A DNA stretch of 64,000 nucleotides from Burkholderia mayonis (GCF_001523745.2 NZ_CP013386.1:620001-684000), one strand, 5' to 3'. Positions 8,415-18,155 are shown, counted from the first letter of the stretch. Translations and numbers: made by a program. Notes: generated from the letters alone by a model not told the origin.

Positions 8415-10049
8415 ATGCCAGCACGTAAGACGAAGCTGCTATTAGCCGCAGTATTCTCTTCGCTGCTCCTCGCAGCGTGCAACGGAGATGATGCGAATCC
8501 CGCCGCGGGCGCCGCCGCGAGCGAGAACAGTTCGAGCAGCACCGACACCTCATCCGGCGCGGACAAGCCGTATCAAGATCCCAACCGTTATTCGTCGAGC
8601 GCAAGCGCATCGCTGTCGGCTTCCGCCGCGACCGAGAACGCCGCGATCACGCATCACCAGATCACGTTGAACGGCAAGACGATCAACTACACAGCGACCG
8701 CGGGCCACCTGACTGCGCGCAACCCGCAGACGGGCGCGGCCGAGGCGTCGTTCTTCTACGTCGCGTACACGGCGGACAACCAGCCGCTCGGCAAACGTCC
8801 CGTCACGTTCTTCTACAACGGCGGCCCCGGCTCGTCGACGGTCTGGCTGCACCTCGGCTCGTTCGGGCCGAAGCGCCTCGTGACGGGCGACCCGAACGCG
8901 AACAGTCCGACGCCGTTCCCGTTCGTCGACAATCAGGAAACGCTCCTCGATACGACCGATCTCGTGTTCGTCGACGCGATCGGCACGGGCTTTTCGGAAG
9001 CGATCGCGCCGAACACGAATCAGACATTCTGGGGCGTCGATCAGGACGGCGGAGCATTTCGCGATTTCGTGATCCGCTATCTGCAGGTGAATCAGCGCAA
9101 CGATTCGCCGAAGTACCTGTTCGGCGAATCGTACGGCACGCCGCGCACCGACGTGCTCGCGAACCTGCTCGAGACGGCCGGCGTGAAGCTCGACGGGATC
9201 GTGCTGCAGTCGTCGATCCTCAACTACAACAGCAACTGCGACATGGCGAGCAACAATGTCGGCAATTCGAACAACGGGTCGAGCACGATCAGCTGCGCAG
9301 GCTTCGTGCCGAGTTACGGCGCGGTCGGCGCGTACTATCGGCTCGACAATCCGAATCCGGCGGACCTGCCGCAGTATGCCGACCAGATGCGTCTGCTGAC
9401 GGCGGGCACGTATTCGCCGGCCGTGAACGCCTATCTCGCGAGCAATACGCCGCCGCCGCAGAGCCTCGTGACGACGATGTCGAATTCGACGGGCGCGACC
9501 CCTTCGCTGTGGCGCGCGAACTTCAACCTGCTGCCGACTATGTACGACAACAGCTATCAGCTGGCCCTGATCCCGGGCACGCTGATCGGCCGCTACGACG
9601 CGCGCGTGAACGTGCCGACGAACAGCCCGCTCGCATCGGGCGGCGATCCGTCGAGCAGCTTCATCACGAAGCCGTTCACCGACACGATCGGCGCCTATTT
9701 GCCGAACGTGCTGAAGTACTCGGCGAAGTCGGCCTATGCTGTAGGGAGCAATGCGATCTACACATGGGACTGGAGTCACGACGGCCTTGACCTGCCCGAT
9801 ACGATTCCGGATCTGGCCACGGCGCTCACGCTCAATCCTTCGCTGAAGGTACTGTCGTTGAACGGCTATCACGACATCGCGACGCCGTTTTATCAGACGG
9901 AACTCGATCTCGCCCGTCTCGGCGCGCAGCCCAATCTGACGATCAAGGACTATCAGGGCGGGCACATGGTTTATCTGGACGATACGTCGCGGCCGCAGGA
10001 GAAAGCCGATCTGGTGATGTTCTATGGTGCGACGCCCGTCACGCAATGA
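8415..10049 (+). CDS. Lipoprotein S10-family serine carboxypeptidase
   Basis: Exported serine peptidase of the carboxypeptidase Y (S10) family, 544 residues. The N-terminus has a lipoprotein signal with lipobox LLAAC; Cys22 would be lipidated, followed by a Ser/Ala/Asp-rich linker to about residue 75. The oxyanion motif FFYNGGPGSSTVW is intact. The catalytic triad is readable as Ser239 in GESYGT, Asp487 in NGYHDIATPF and His517 in GGHMVYLDD. S10 enzymes act at acidic pH on C-terminal residues; the bacterial substrate is unknown. An EF-hand protein follows after 91 bases, and an AT-rich leader precedes. It may be outer-membrane attached, which cannot be proved from sequence. Confidence 0.9.
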   Translation: MPARKTKLLLAAVFSSLLLAACNGDDANPAAGAAASENSSSSTDTSSGADKPYQDPNRYSSSASASLSASAATENAAITHHQITLNGKTINYTATAGHLTARNPQTGAAEASFFYVAYTADNQPLGKRPVTFFYNGGPGSSTVWLHLGSFGPKRLVTGDPNANSPTPFPFVDNQETLLDTTDLVFVDAIGTGFSEAIAPNTNQTFWGVDQDGGAFRDFVIRYLQVNQRNDSPKYLFGESYGTPRTDVLANLLETAGVKLDGIVLQSSILNYNSNCDMASNNVGNSNNGSSTISCAGFVPSYGAVGAYYRLDNPNPADLPQYADQMRLLTAGTYSPAVNAYLASNTPPPQSLVTTMSNSTGATPSLWRANFNLLPTMYDNSYQLALIPGTLIGRYDARVNVPTNSPLASGGDPSSSFITKPFTDTIGAYLPNVLKYSAKSAYAVGSNAIYTWDWSHDGLDLPDTIPDLATALTLNPSLKVLSLNGYHDIATPFYQTELDLARLGAQPNLTIKDYQGGHMVYLDDTSRPQEKADLVMFYGATPVTQ

Positions 10050-10140
10050 CGTCGAACGATGCTTCACCGTCCGTCGCGCTGCGCGCATGATGCGCCGCGC
10101 GCGACGGGCCATGACGACCCCATTTCTCATCGGAGCTGAC

Positions 10141-10539
10141 ATGAAAATCCAATCGGCATTCGCCTGGTCGGCGCTGTTCGCCGCGGGCCTCGTGTTTACG
10201 CAAGCGGCGTTCGCGCAGGAGGCGGCGAGCGACGCGCAACCCGATCGCCACACGCAGGCGCAGCTCGGTGATCCGTACGTGCCGCCCGCCGCGCGCAAGC
10301 CGACGGCCGGCACGCAGACATCGGGCGCCGCGCTGCATGCGCAGGTCGTGCGCAAGCTGCAGCGCCAGTTCGCGGCGGCCGACGTGAACAACACGGGCCT
10401 GACCGAAGCGCAGGCGAAGGCAGCGGGCCTCGGCTACGTCGCGAAGAACTTCAAGCAGATCGACGCGAACCATGCGGGACGCGTGTCGTTCTCCGACGTG
10501 CAGCGCTACATCCAATCGCAGAGCGCGACGCAGAAGTAA
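10141..10539 (+). CDS. Secreted EF-hand-like protein
   Basis: Small exported protein of 132 residues. The signal peptide MKIQSAFAWSALFAAGLVF... ends near AFAQ (about residue 24). After a Pro-rich linker come two degenerate calcium-binding loops: DVNNTGLTEAQ, then DANHAGRVSFSD within FKQIDANHAGRVSFSDVQRYI. The first loop lacks the usual acidic residue at position 12. The start is chosen at the ATG preceding the signal peptide, with GGAGCTGAC upstream. It lies 91 bases after the S10 peptidase and before a terminator, so the two may form one unit. Function unknown; calcium sensing or structural binding is inference. Confidence 0.82.
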   Translation: MKIQSAFAWSALFAAGLVFTQAAFAQEAASDAQPDRHTQAQLGDPYVPPAARKPTAGTQTSGAALHAQVVRKLQRQFAAADVNNTGLTEAQAKAAGLGYVAKNFKQIDANHAGRVSFSDVQRYIQSQSATQK

Positions 10540-10587
10540 GCAAGTCGCGCATCGCTTACCCCCACGAGGACCACGGGGTGCGCATCG

Positions 10588-10625
10588 AACGGGCTCAGCC
10601 GGACATTCGGCTCAGCCCGTTTTTT
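10588..10625 (+). terminator. Intrinsic terminator after the EF-hand gene
   Basis: Arms AACGGGCTCAGCCG and CGGCTCAGCCCGTT (one mismatch) around a six-base loop are followed by a T-run. It closes the S10 peptidase / EF-hand unit. Confidence 0.85.
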
Positions 10626-10667
10626 CATGCGCGCGACCGGCTCGCGGGAACGGAACGATTAGAATTC

Positions 10668-10698
10668 CCAATATATGGGCGTTGCACTCAAATATTGG
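10668..10698. promoter_or_regulatory. Inverted repeat before the IclR gene
   Basis: CCAATAT (10668-10674) and ATATTGG (10692-10698) are perfect 7-bp arms with 17 bases between them, about 110 bases upstream of the IclR start, in an AT-rich patch. It is a candidate operator for the sugar cluster regulator; no direct evidence. Confidence 0.4.
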
Positions 10699-10810
10699 AG
10701 ATGGCGGCACGCCCCCCTACAATCCGAAGCACATCGACACGCTTCGGCAGATGCGCAGTCGTCGCAAACCCGACGGCTCGCGTGTCTGACTTGCCGGAGT
10801 TCATCGCACC

Positions 10811-11728
10811 ATGAGCAAAACGCCTATGACGCTTGCCTTGAACGGCGCGACAGCCATCCATCCCGACACGTCCGATATGTCCGACGCGACGCTCGCCGAC
10901 AGCATCGGTGCGACGAGCACGCCGCTCGATCTCGCCGCGCAGCAGGCGGGCACGCAAACGCTGCTGCGCGGTCTTGCGATCCTCGAGGCGGTCGCGGGCG
11001 GCGCCCGCGACATGCGCGCGATCGGCGCCGCGCTCGGCACGACGCGCAGCACGACGCACCGTCTCGTCAGCAGCCTCGTGCAGGCACGTTATCTGCGCCA
11101 GGTGCAAGGCGGCTATCTGCTCGGTCCGAAGCTGATCGAGCTCGGCACGATCGCGCTCGAGCAGATGCCGCTCACGGCGGTCGCGCGCCCGCATCTCGAA
11201 GCGCTCGCGCAAGCGACGCTCGACACGATCCACCTCGGCGTGCGCGACGGCGACGACGTGCTCTACATCGACAAGATTCCCGGTACGCGCGGCCTCGAGA
11301 TGCGCTCGCGAATCGGCCACCGGATGCCGCTCGCGTCGACGGGAATCGGCAAGGCGATGATGCTCGACCTCGATCCGGACAGGTGGCGCTCGCTGTTCGA
11401 CGCGTCGAAGCGCGCGCTCGCGGGCGTGAATTTCAAGCCGGATCGCCGTCCGGACGTCGGCACGTTCCTGCAGCGGATGGCGCACTACGCGGCGGGCGGC
11501 TACACGTTCGATCTCGAGGAGAACGAAACGTCGATTCGCTGCGTCGCCGCGCCGGTGCGCGACGCGTCGGGCGCGATCGTCGCCGCGCTGTCGGTCGCGA
11601 GCACGATTCCCTACATGTCGCTCGACCGGATGAACGAACTCGTGCCGCTCGTGCAGCGCGGCGCGCGCGCGATTTCGGCCGACCTCGGCTGGAGCGCGCC
11701 GCAGGCGACGCGCAGGATCAAGCGATGA
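10811..11728 (+). CDS. IclR-family transcriptional regulator of the sugar cluster
   Basis: 305 residues. The winged helix-turn-helix spans about residues 50-110 (LLRGLAILEAVAGG, then TRSTTHRLVSSLVQARYL). The C-terminal effector domain is typical of IclR: DGDDVLYIDKIPGT, RSRIGHRMPLASTGIGKAM and ENETSIRCVAAPVRDASGAIVAALSVA. It carries a 45-residue N-terminal extension of low complexity. Its stop overlaps the dgoK start by four bases, so it is co-transcribed with the genes it probably controls. The likely effector is an intermediate of galactonate/KDGal breakdown or the sugar itself; this is inference from context. Confidence 0.92.
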   Translation: MSKTPMTLALNGATAIHPDTSDMSDATLADSIGATSTPLDLAAQQAGTQTLLRGLAILEAVAGGARDMRAIGAALGTTRSTTHRLVSSLVQARYLRQVQGGYLLGPKLIELGTIALEQMPLTAVARPHLEALAQATLDTIHLGVRDGDDVLYIDKIPGTRGLEMRSRIGHRMPLASTGIGKAMMLDLDPDRWRSLFDASKRALAGVNFKPDRRPDVGTFLQRMAHYAAGGYTFDLEENETSIRCVAAPVRDASGAIVAALSVASTIPYMSLDRMNELVPLVQRGARAISADLGWSAPQATRRIKR

Positions 11729-12738
11729 CGGCGCACGCGACCACGCCCGCGCTGATCGGGCTCGACTGGGGGACGACGTCGCTGCGTGCATACCTGTTCG
11801 CCGCCGACGGCTCGGTGCTCGACACGCGCGCGTTCGCGGCCGGCGTGATGAGCTTGCCCGGCGCGACAGGCGCGTCGCCGTCGCAGGCGTTCGATGCCGC
11901 GTTCGAGCACGCTTGCGGCGCATGGCTCGACCGCACGCCGCACGTGCCGGCGCTCGCGTCGGGGATGGTCGGCAGCGCGCAGGGCTGGCGCGAGGCGCCC
12001 TACGTGACGATGCCGGCCGCTGCCGATGCGTTCGCGTCGAGCCTCGTGCGGCTTCGCACCGCGCGCGGTTCGGCGCTCGCGATCGTGCCGGGCGCGCTCG
12101 AGCCGGGCGAGCTGCCGGACGTGATGCGCGGCGAGGAAACGCAGATCGTCGGCACGCTCGCCGCCGAGCCGTCGCTTGCGCGCGAACGTGCAGGCGTGCT
12201 GATCGGCTTGCCCGGCACGCACGCGAAATGGGCGTGGGTGCGCGACGGCCGCATCGAGTGGTTTCGCACGTACATGACGGGCGAGTTGTTCGCCGCGCTA
12301 CGCGGGCACACGATTCTCGGCCGCACGATGCAGCCGAGCGATGCGTCGGACTGGGCGGCGTTCGCGCGCGGCGTGCGGATCGCACGACGCAAGCGCAGCG
12401 AAGGATTGCTCGCGACGCTGTTCAGCACCCGCACGCTCGGGCTGACCGGTCAGCTTGCGCCGCAGGCGCAGGGCGACTATTTGTCTGGACTGCTGATCGG
12501 TCATGAGCTGAACGCGCTCGATGCGTTGCTGGACAGCCACCGCGCATCGCTCGCGGCGCTGGCGCCGCGCCTCGTCGGCGACGGCGCGTTGTGCGATCGC
12601 TACCGGCGCGCGCTCGCCGAATTCGGTTGCGGCGATGCGCGCATCGTCGAACGTGCTTCCGAGCGCGGCCTGTGGCGCATCGCGACGCAGGCGGGGCTCG
12701 TCGGCGCGGCAGGCGGCGCCGTCTGCGCGCCGCAATAG
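11725..12738 (+). CDS. dgoK: 2-dehydro-3-deoxygalactonokinase
   Basis: Phosphorylates 2-keto-3-deoxygalactonate to KDPGal with ATP in the De Ley-Doudoroff galactose/galactonate route. The protein has 337 residues. The N-terminus LIGLDWGTTSLRAYLF is the phosphate-binding motif of the sugar kinase fold. LASGMVGSAQGWREAPYV and VLIGLPGTHAKWAWV are typical of the DgoK family, with the second phosphate loop in the latter. ATG overlaps the IclR stop. It is followed by the aldolase that uses its product, which makes the assignment firm. Confidence 0.94.
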   Translation: MTAHATTPALIGLDWGTTSLRAYLFAADGSVLDTRAFAAGVMSLPGATGASPSQAFDAAFEHACGAWLDRTPHVPALASGMVGSAQGWREAPYVTMPAAADAFASSLVRLRTARGSALAIVPGALEPGELPDVMRGEETQIVGTLAAEPSLARERAGVLIGLPGTHAKWAWVRDGRIEWFRTYMTGELFAALRGHTILGRTMQPSDASDWAAFARGVRIARRKRSEGLLATLFSTRTLGLTGQLAPQAQGDYLSGLLIGHELNALDALLDSHRASLAALAPRLVGDGALCDRYRRALAEFGCGDARIVERASERGLWRIATQAGLVGAAGGAVCAPQ

Positions 12739-12778
12739 ACGCGAAACGCGTCTCGACACGAAGTTGCTGGAGGAGAGG

Positions 12779-13468
12779 ATGCCGATGGATGCAGAAGCAC
12801 TCCGTTTTCCCGCGCCGTATGCGCCGCATCGCGGACTGATGCGCGCGTTCGACGCGTGTCCGCTGATCGCGATCCTGCGCGGGCTCACGCCCGCCGACGC
12901 GGCGGCGCACGGCGCTGCGCTGTACGAAGCGGGCTTTCGCATCGTCGAGGTGCCGCTCAATTCACCCGATCCGTTCGACAGCATCGCCGCATTGCGCGCT
13001 GCGTTGCCCGCCGATGCGATCGTCGGTGCGGGCACGGTGCTGCGCGCCGAATACGCCGACGAAGTGGTGCGCGCGGGCGGCGAGCTGATCGTGATGCCGC
13101 ATGCGGACGGCGACGTCGTGCGCCGCGCGAAGACGCTCGGCATCGCATGCGCGCCCGGCGTCGCGACGCCGACCGAGGCGTTCGCCGCGCTCGCGAACGG
13201 CGCGGACGTGCTGAAGATGTTTCCCGCCGAGCAGCTCGGCCAGTCCGCCGTGAAGGCGTGGCGCGCGGTGATCGACGCGCGGGTGCCGCTCGTGCCGGTC
13301 GGCGGGATCACGCCCGAGAACATGGGCCCGTATCTCGCGGCGGGCGCGAACGGCTTCGGCCTCGGCTCGGCGCTGTATGCGCCCGGACAGGCGCCCGCCG
13401 TCACCGCTTCGCACGCGCAGGCGTTCGTCAAGGGGCTGCGGATCGCGCGCAAGGGAGCGGCGCGGTGA
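12779..13468 (+). CDS. dgoA: 2-dehydro-3-deoxy-6-phosphogalactonate aldolase
   Basis: Cleaves KDPGal to pyruvate and glyceraldehyde-3-phosphate. A class I aldolase of 229 residues in the KDPG/KDPGal family. LIAILRGL begins the barrel, EVPLNSP carries Glu57, and DVLKMFPAEQLG carries the Schiff-base Lys146. The residues after Glu57 (PLNSP rather than TLRT) are those of the KDPGal rather than the KDPG branch, unlike the second aldolase at 54862. GGAGAGG just before the ATG is the ribosome binding site. The next SDR gene overlaps its stop by four bases. Confidence 0.93.
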   Translation: MPMDAEALRFPAPYAPHRGLMRAFDACPLIAILRGLTPADAAAHGAALYEAGFRIVEVPLNSPDPFDSIAALRAALPADAIVGAGTVLRAEYADEVVRAGGELIVMPHADGDVVRRAKTLGIACAPGVATPTEAFAALANGADVLKMFPAEQLGQSAVKAWRAVIDARVPLVPVGGITPENMGPYLAAGANGFGLGSALYAPGQAPAVTASHAQAFVKGLRIARKGAAR

Positions 13469-14244
13469 GCCGGCTCGCGGGCAAGGTCGCGCTCGTGACG
13501 GGCGCTGGACGCGGCATCGGCGCTGCCATCGCGCGCGCGTTCGTGCGCGAAGGCGCGGCCGTCGCGCTCGCGGAGCTCGATGCCGCGCTCGCCGAAGAGA
13601 CGGCCGACGCGATCGGGCGCGACATCGCCGATGCGCGCGTGCTCGCGATACAGACGGACGTCACGCAAGCCGAATCGATGTCGGCCGCGGTTGCGCAGGC
13701 GGCGCGCGCATTCGGCCCGCTCGACGTGCTCGTCAACAACGCCGGCATCAACGTGTTTCGCGATCCGCTCGCGCTCACCGACGACGATTGGCGGCGCTGC
13801 TTCGCAGTCGATCTCGACGGCGTCTGGAACGGCTGTCGCGCGGTGCTGCCGGGGATGGTCGAGCGCGGACGCGGCAGCATCGTGAACATCGCGTCGACGC
13901 ATGCGTTCAAGATCATTCCCGGCTGCTTTCCGTACCCGGTCGCGAAGCACGCCGTGCTGGGCCTGACGCGCGCGCTCGGCATCGAATACGCGCCGCGCAA
14001 CGTGCGCGTGAATGCGATCGCGCCGGGCTACATCGAGACGCAGGCGACGCACGACTGGTGGAACGCGCAGCCCGACCCGCAGGCCGCGCGGCGCGAGACG
14101 CTCGCGCTGCAGCCGATGAAGCGGATCGGGCAGCCGGACGAAGTCGCGATGACCGCGGTGTTCCTCGCTTCGGACGAGGCGCCGTTCATCAACGCGAGCT
14201 GCATCACGATCGACGGCGGCCGATCGGTGCTGTACCACGACTGA
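13465..14244 (+). CDS. SDR-family dehydrogenase of the sugar cluster
   Basis: Classical short-chain dehydrogenase/reductase of 259 residues. TGAGRGIGAA is the cofactor glycine motif, NNAG follows strand 4, the catalytic serine is in NIASTHAF, and YPVAKHAVLG supplies Tyr and Lys. The C-terminus ITIDGGRSVLYHD is standard. It starts at GTG overlapping dgoA, so it is part of the dgo operon. A sugar or sugar-acid dehydrogenase role is likely from context; the exact substrate (galactose, fucose, arabinose) is not readable. It is distinct from the XylB-like SDR at 18156. Confidence 0.85.
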   Translation: MSRLAGKVALVTGAGRGIGAAIARAFVREGAAVALAELDAALAEETADAIGRDIADARVLAIQTDVTQAESMSAAVAQAARAFGPLDVLVNNAGINVFRDPLALTDDDWRRCFAVDLDGVWNGCRAVLPGMVERGRGSIVNIASTHAFKIIPGCFPYPVAKHAVLGLTRALGIEYAPRNVRVNAIAPGYIETQATHDWWNAQPDPQAARRETLALQPMKRIGQPDEVAMTAVFLASDEAPFINASCITIDGGRSVLYHD

Positions 14245-14374
14245 TTCACTCGCGCGGTCGTCCCGTCAGGGATGCACGACGTGCGAAGGCGGCGCGCGAC
14301 GGTCGCACGCGCCGCGTCGAGACGACGAAGCGGCCGACAGATCCGGTGACGGAGACAACAAGGAGACAAGCAAC

Positions 14375-15370
14375 ATGAAACGCAGAATGTTCATCACGCT
14401 GGCGGCAGCGGCGACGGTCGCGGCGGCGGGCCTGCCCGCGCACGCGGCCGAGCCCGTGAAGATCGGCTTCCTCGTCAAGCAGCCCGAGGAGCCGTGGTTC
14501 CAGGACGAATGGAAATTCGCCGAGATGGCCGCGAAGGAGAAGGGCTTCACGCTCGTGAAGATCGGCGCGCCGTCCGGCGAGAAGGTGATGAGCGCGATCG
14601 ACAATCTCGCCGCGCAGAAAGCGCAAGGCTTCATCATCTGCACGCCCGACGTGAAGCTCGGGCCAGGCATCGTCGCGAAGGCGAAGTCGCACGGCTTGAA
14701 GATGATGACAGTGGACGACCGGCTCGTCGACGGCGCGGGCAAGCCGATCGAATCGGTCCCGCACATGGGCATCTCCGCGTACGACATCGGCAAGCAGGTC
14801 GGCAGCGGGATTGCGGCCGAGATCAAGAAGCGCGGCTGGAACATCAACGAAGTCGGCGCGATCGACATCACGTACGAGCAGTTGCCGACCGCGCACGATC
14901 GCACGACGGGCGCAACCGACGCGCTCGTCGCCGCCGGCTTTCCGAAGGCGAACGTGATCGTCGCGCCGCAGGCGAAGACCGACACCGAGAACGCGTTCAA
15001 TGCGGCGAACATCGCGCTCACGAAGAATCCGAGGTTCAAGCACTGGGTCGCGTATGGCCTCAACGACGAAGCGGTGCTCGGCGCGGTGCGCGCGGCGGAA
15101 GGGCGCGGCTTCAAGGTGGCCGACATGATCGGCATCGGCATCGGCGGCTCGGACTCGGCGCTCAACGAGTTCAAGAAGCCGCAGCCGACGGGCTTCTTCG
15201 GCACCGTGATCATCAGCCCGAAGCGGCACGGCGAAGAGACGTCCGAGCTGATGTACACGTGGATCGCGCAAGGCAAGGCGCCGCCGCCTCTCACGTTGAC
15301 GACCGGCATGCTCGCGACGCGCGACAACGTCGGCCGCGTACGCGAGACGATGGGCCTCGCGGCGAAGTGA
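14375..15370 (+). CDS. AraF-type sugar ABC transporter substrate-binding protein
   Basis: Periplasmic receptor of an ABC importer, 331 residues. The signal peptide ends near AHA (residue 24). The mature N-terminus [20 protein letters not shown] matches the L-arabinose-binding protein AraF, as do [26 protein letters not shown] and [10 protein letters not shown]. AraF of E. coli binds L-arabinose and also D-galactose and D-fucose, which fits the dgo genes beside it. AAGGAGA precedes the ATG. Two stem-loops follow the stop codon, a pattern often seen where the binding protein is made in excess over the membrane components. Confidence 0.93.
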   Translation: MKRRMFITLAAAATVAAAGLPAHAAEPVKIGFLVKQPEEPWFQDEWKFAEMAAKEKGFTLVKIGAPSGEKVMSAIDNLAAQKAQGFIICTPDVKLGPGIVAKAKSHGLKMMTVDDRLVDGAGKPIESVPHMGISAYDIGKQVGSGIAAEIKKRGWNINEVGAIDITYEQLPTAHDRTTGATDALVAAGFPKANVIVAPQAKTDTENAFNAANIALTKNPRFKHWVAYGLNDEAVLGAVRAAEGRGFKVADMIGIGIGGSDSALNEFKKPQPTGFFGTVIISPKRHGEETSELMYTWIAQGKAPPPLTLTTGMLATRDNVGRVRETMGLAAK

Positions 15371-15384
15371 GCGGCGTTCGCCGT

Positions 15385-15411
15385 GCCCGCGATGCGGGCG
15401 TCGCGCGACGC
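15385..15411 (+). other. Tandem stem-loops downstream of the binding-protein gene
   Basis: GCCCGC-GAT-GCGGGC (15385-15399) is followed directly by the self-complementary GCGTCGCGCGACGC (15398-15411). There is no T-run. This may act as a 3' stabilising or attenuating element between the binding protein and the ATPase genes. Confidence 0.45.
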
Positions 15412-15494
15412 GGCGCTCGCAGCGGAGAACGTGGCGGAGAACGCAGCGACGAACGCAGCGATGCGACGAAATGGCAATACGGATGGCGGGAGAC

Positions 15495-15499
15495 GGAGG
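15495..15499 (+). promoter_or_regulatory. Ribosome binding site that decides the ATPase start
   Basis: GGAGG sits four bases before a GTG at 15504. Upstream ATG codons at 15471 and 15483 are in frame but lack a comparable site, so GTG 15504 is preferred. Confidence 0.6.
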
Positions 15500-15503
15500 C
15501 GAC

Positions 15504-17015
15504 GTGGCTGCGGCACTGCGTTTTGACAATATCGGCAAGGTCTTTCCCGGCGTGCGCGCGCTCGACGGCATTTCATTCGACGTGCACGCGGGGCAGGTGC
15601 ACGGCCTGATGGGCGAGAACGGCGCGGGCAAGTCGACGCTGCTCAAGATTCTCGGCGGCGAATATCAGCCCGATTCGGGCAGCGTGCTCGTCGGCGGGCA
15701 GGCGATGCGGTTTCCGAGCGCCGCCGTGTCGATCGCGGCGGGCATCGCGGTGATTCATCAGGAGCTGCAGTACGTGCCCGACCTGACGGTCGCCGAGAAC
15801 CTGCTGCTCGGCCGGCTGCCGAGCGCGCTCGGCTGGGTCAGGAAGCGCGAGGCGCAGCGCTTCGTGCGCGAGCGGCTCGCCGCGATGGGCGTCGATCTCG
15901 ATCCGCAGGCGAAGCTGCGCAGCCTGTCGATCGCGCAGCGCCAGATGGTCGAGATCTGCAAGGCGCTGCTGCGCAACGCGCGCGTGATCGCGCTCGACGA
16001 GCCGACGAGCTCGCTGTCGCACCGCGAGACGGAGGTGCTCTTCAAGCTCGTCGACGATCTGCGGCGCGACGGCCGCGCGCTCATCTACATTTCGCACCGG
16101 ATGGACGAGATCTATCGGCTCTGCGATGCGTGCACGATCTTTCGCGACGGCCGGCAAGTCGCGTCGCACGCGTCGCTCGCGAACGTGCCGCGCGAGACGC
16201 TCGTGCGCCAGATGGTCGGCCGCGAGATCAGCGACATCTATCACTACGCGCCGCGCGCGCTCGGCGACGTGCGTCTGTCGGCGCGCGCGCTCGAAGGCGA
16301 CGCGCTGCGCGCGGGCGCGAGCTTCGACGTGCGCGCGGGCGAGATCGTCGGCTTCTTCGGGCTCGTCGGCGCGGGGCGCAGCGAACTGATGCGCGTGATC
16401 TACGGCGCGGACCGCCGGACGGGCGGCGCGCTCACGCTCGACGGCAAGCGGCTCGACATCCGCTCGACGCGCGACGCGATTCGTCACGGGATCGTCCTGT
16501 GTCCCGAGGATCGCAAGGAAGAGGGGATCGTCGCGCATGCGTCGGTCGCCGAGAACATCAACATCAGCTGCCGCCGCCATGCGCTGCGCGCGGGCCTCTT
16601 CCTCGATCGCAAGCGCGAGGCGGAGACCGCCGAGCGCTTCATCAAGCTGCTGAAGATCAAGACGCCCAACCGTCGGCAGAAGATCCGCTTCCTGTCGGGC
16701 GGCAATCAGCAGAAGGCGATTCTCGCGCGCTGGCTCGCCGAGCCGGATCTGAAGGTCGTGATCCTCGACGAGCCGACGCGCGGCATCGACGTCGGCGCGA
16801 AACACGAGATCTACGGCGTGATCTACGCGCTCGCGCAACGCGGCTGCGCGATCGTGATGGTGTCGTCCGAGTTGCCGGAAGTGCTCGGCGTATCGGACCG
16901 CATCGTCGTGATGCGCGAAGGGCGGATCGCGGGCGAGCTCGCGCGCGGCGAAGCGAACGAAGAGGCGGTGCTCAATCTCGCGCTGCCGCAGGGCGCGACC
17001 GCGCACGCCGCGTGA
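15504..17015 (+). CDS. araG: Arabinose/galactose-type ABC importer ATP-binding protein
   Basis: Tandem ATPase of a CUT2-family sugar importer, 503 residues from the preferred GTG start (E. coli AraG has 504). The first nucleotide-binding domain has Walker [10 protein letters not shown] (37-45), signature [11 protein letters not shown] and Walker [13 protein letters not shown]. The second has a degenerate A-loop ([10 protein letters not shown]), signature [15 protein letters not shown] and [35 protein letters not shown] is the family hallmark N-terminus. It is placed between binding-protein and permease genes. The sugar carried is inferred from the AraF-like receptor. Confidence 0.92.
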   Translation: MAAALRFDNIGKVFPGVRALDGISFDVHAGQVHGLMGENGAGKSTLLKILGGEYQPDSGSVLVGGQAMRFPSAAVSIAAGIAVIHQELQYVPDLTVAENLLLGRLPSALGWVRKREAQRFVRERLAAMGVDLDPQAKLRSLSIAQRQMVEICKALLRNARVIALDEPTSSLSHRETEVLFKLVDDLRRDGRALIYISHRMDEIYRLCDACTIFRDGRQVASHASLANVPRETLVRQMVGREISDIYHYAPRALGDVRLSARALEGDALRAGASFDVRAGEIVGFFGLVGAGRSELMRVIYGADRRTGGALTLDGKRLDIRSTRDAIRHGIVLCPEDRKEEGIVAHASVAENINISCRRHALRAGLFLDRKREAETAERFIKLLKIKTPNRRQKIRFLSGGNQQKAILARWLAEPDLKVVILDEPTRGIDVGAKHEIYGVIYALAQRGCAIVMVSSELPEVLGVSDRIVVMREGRIAGELARGEANEEAVLNLALPQGATAHAA

Positions 17016-17119
17016 CGGGCGGCGCGCGATCGGCGCGCAACGGCTCGCGGCGGGTGGGACGACTGATTCAAGAAACGGAGACACGGGCGGCAGCGCCACC
17101 CGGCAGAGGAGCAAACGAC

Positions 17120-18124
17120 ATGCAAGCGAGAGAGAATCTTCCACAAGCCGCGGCGCGCGCGGCGGTTGCGCCGGCCGAAGACCGGCAGCGCTGGCGGCAG
17201 CACATCGCCGACTACAGCCTCGTTGCGATCTTCGCGGTGATGTTCGCCGCGATGTCGCTGACGGTCGATCATTTTTTCTCGATCGACAACATGCTCGGCC
17301 TCGCGCTGTCGATCTCGCAGATCGGGATGGTCGCGTGCACGATGATGTTCTGCCTCGCATCGCGCGATTTCGACCTGTCGATCGGCTCGACAGTCGCGTT
17401 CGCCGGCGTGCTGTGCGCGATGGTGCTCAACGCGACCGACAACACGTTCGTCGCGATCGCCGCGGCCGTCGCGGCGGGCGCGGTCATCGGCTTCGTCAAC
17501 GGCGCGGTGATCGCGTATCTGCGGATCAACGCGCTGATCACGACGCTCGCGACGATGGAGATCGTGCGCGGGCTCGGCTTCATCGTGTCAAAGGGGCAGG
17601 CGGTCGGCGTGTCGTCGGAGACGTTCATTTCGCTGGGCGGCCTGTCGTTTCTCGGCGTGTCGCTGCCGATCTGGGTGACGCTCGTGTGCTTCGTCGTGTT
17701 CGGCGTGCTGCTCAATCAGACCGTGTATGGCCGCAACACGCTCGCGATCGGCGGCAATCCGGAAGCGTCGCGGCTCGCCGGGATCAACGTCGAGCGCACG
17801 CGTGTCTACATCTTCCTGATCCAGGGCGCGGTGACCGCGCTCGCGGGCGTGATCCTCGCGTCGCGGATCACGTCGGGCCAGCCTAACGCAGCGCAAGGCT
17901 TCGAGCTGAACGTGATCTCCGCATGCGTGCTGGGCGGCGTGTCGCTCGCGGGCGGACGCGCGTCGATCTCGGGTGTCGTGATCGGCGTGCTGATCATGGG
18001 CACCGTCGAGAACGTGATGAACCTGCTCAACATCGACGCGTTCTATCAATATCTCGTGCGCGGCGCGATCCTGCTCGCCGCCGTGCTGCTCGATCAACTG
18101 AAGAATCGCGGCGCACGCGATTGA
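17120..18124 (+). CDS. araH: Sugar ABC transporter permease (AraH-like)
   Basis: Inner-membrane permease of the CUT2 family, 334 residues with about 8-10 hydrophobic segments starting near residue 34 (YSLVAIFAVMFAAMSL). The segment FDLSIGSTVAFAGVL and the loop RSRLAGI-like region GNPEASRLAGINVERTR (coupling helix) are characteristic. ISACVLGGVSLAGGRASISG is the conserved C-terminal motif. GGAG before the ATG at 17120 supports this start. It completes the AraFGH-type importer. Confidence 0.92.
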   Translation: MQARENLPQAAARAAVAPAEDRQRWRQHIADYSLVAIFAVMFAAMSLTVDHFFSIDNMLGLALSISQIGMVACTMMFCLASRDFDLSIGSTVAFAGVLCAMVLNATDNTFVAIAAAVAAGAVIGFVNGAVIAYLRINALITTLATMEIVRGLGFIVSKGQAVGVSSETFISLGGLSFLGVSLPIWVTLVCFVVFGVLLNQTVYGRNTLAIGGNPEASRLAGINVERTRVYIFLIQGAVTALAGVILASRITSGQPNAAQGFELNVISACVLGGVSLAGGRASISGVVIGVLIMGTVENVMNLLNIDAFYQYLVRGAILLAAVLLDQLKNRGARD

Positions 18125-18155
18125 TTGCATCGACCGTTTTTTCGGGAATGGACAG

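Noticed and set aside
8550..10394. 614-codon minus-strand frame opposite the S10 peptidase
   Set aside because: The plus strand has an intact catalytic triad and a lipoprotein signal; the antisense frame has no recognisable features.
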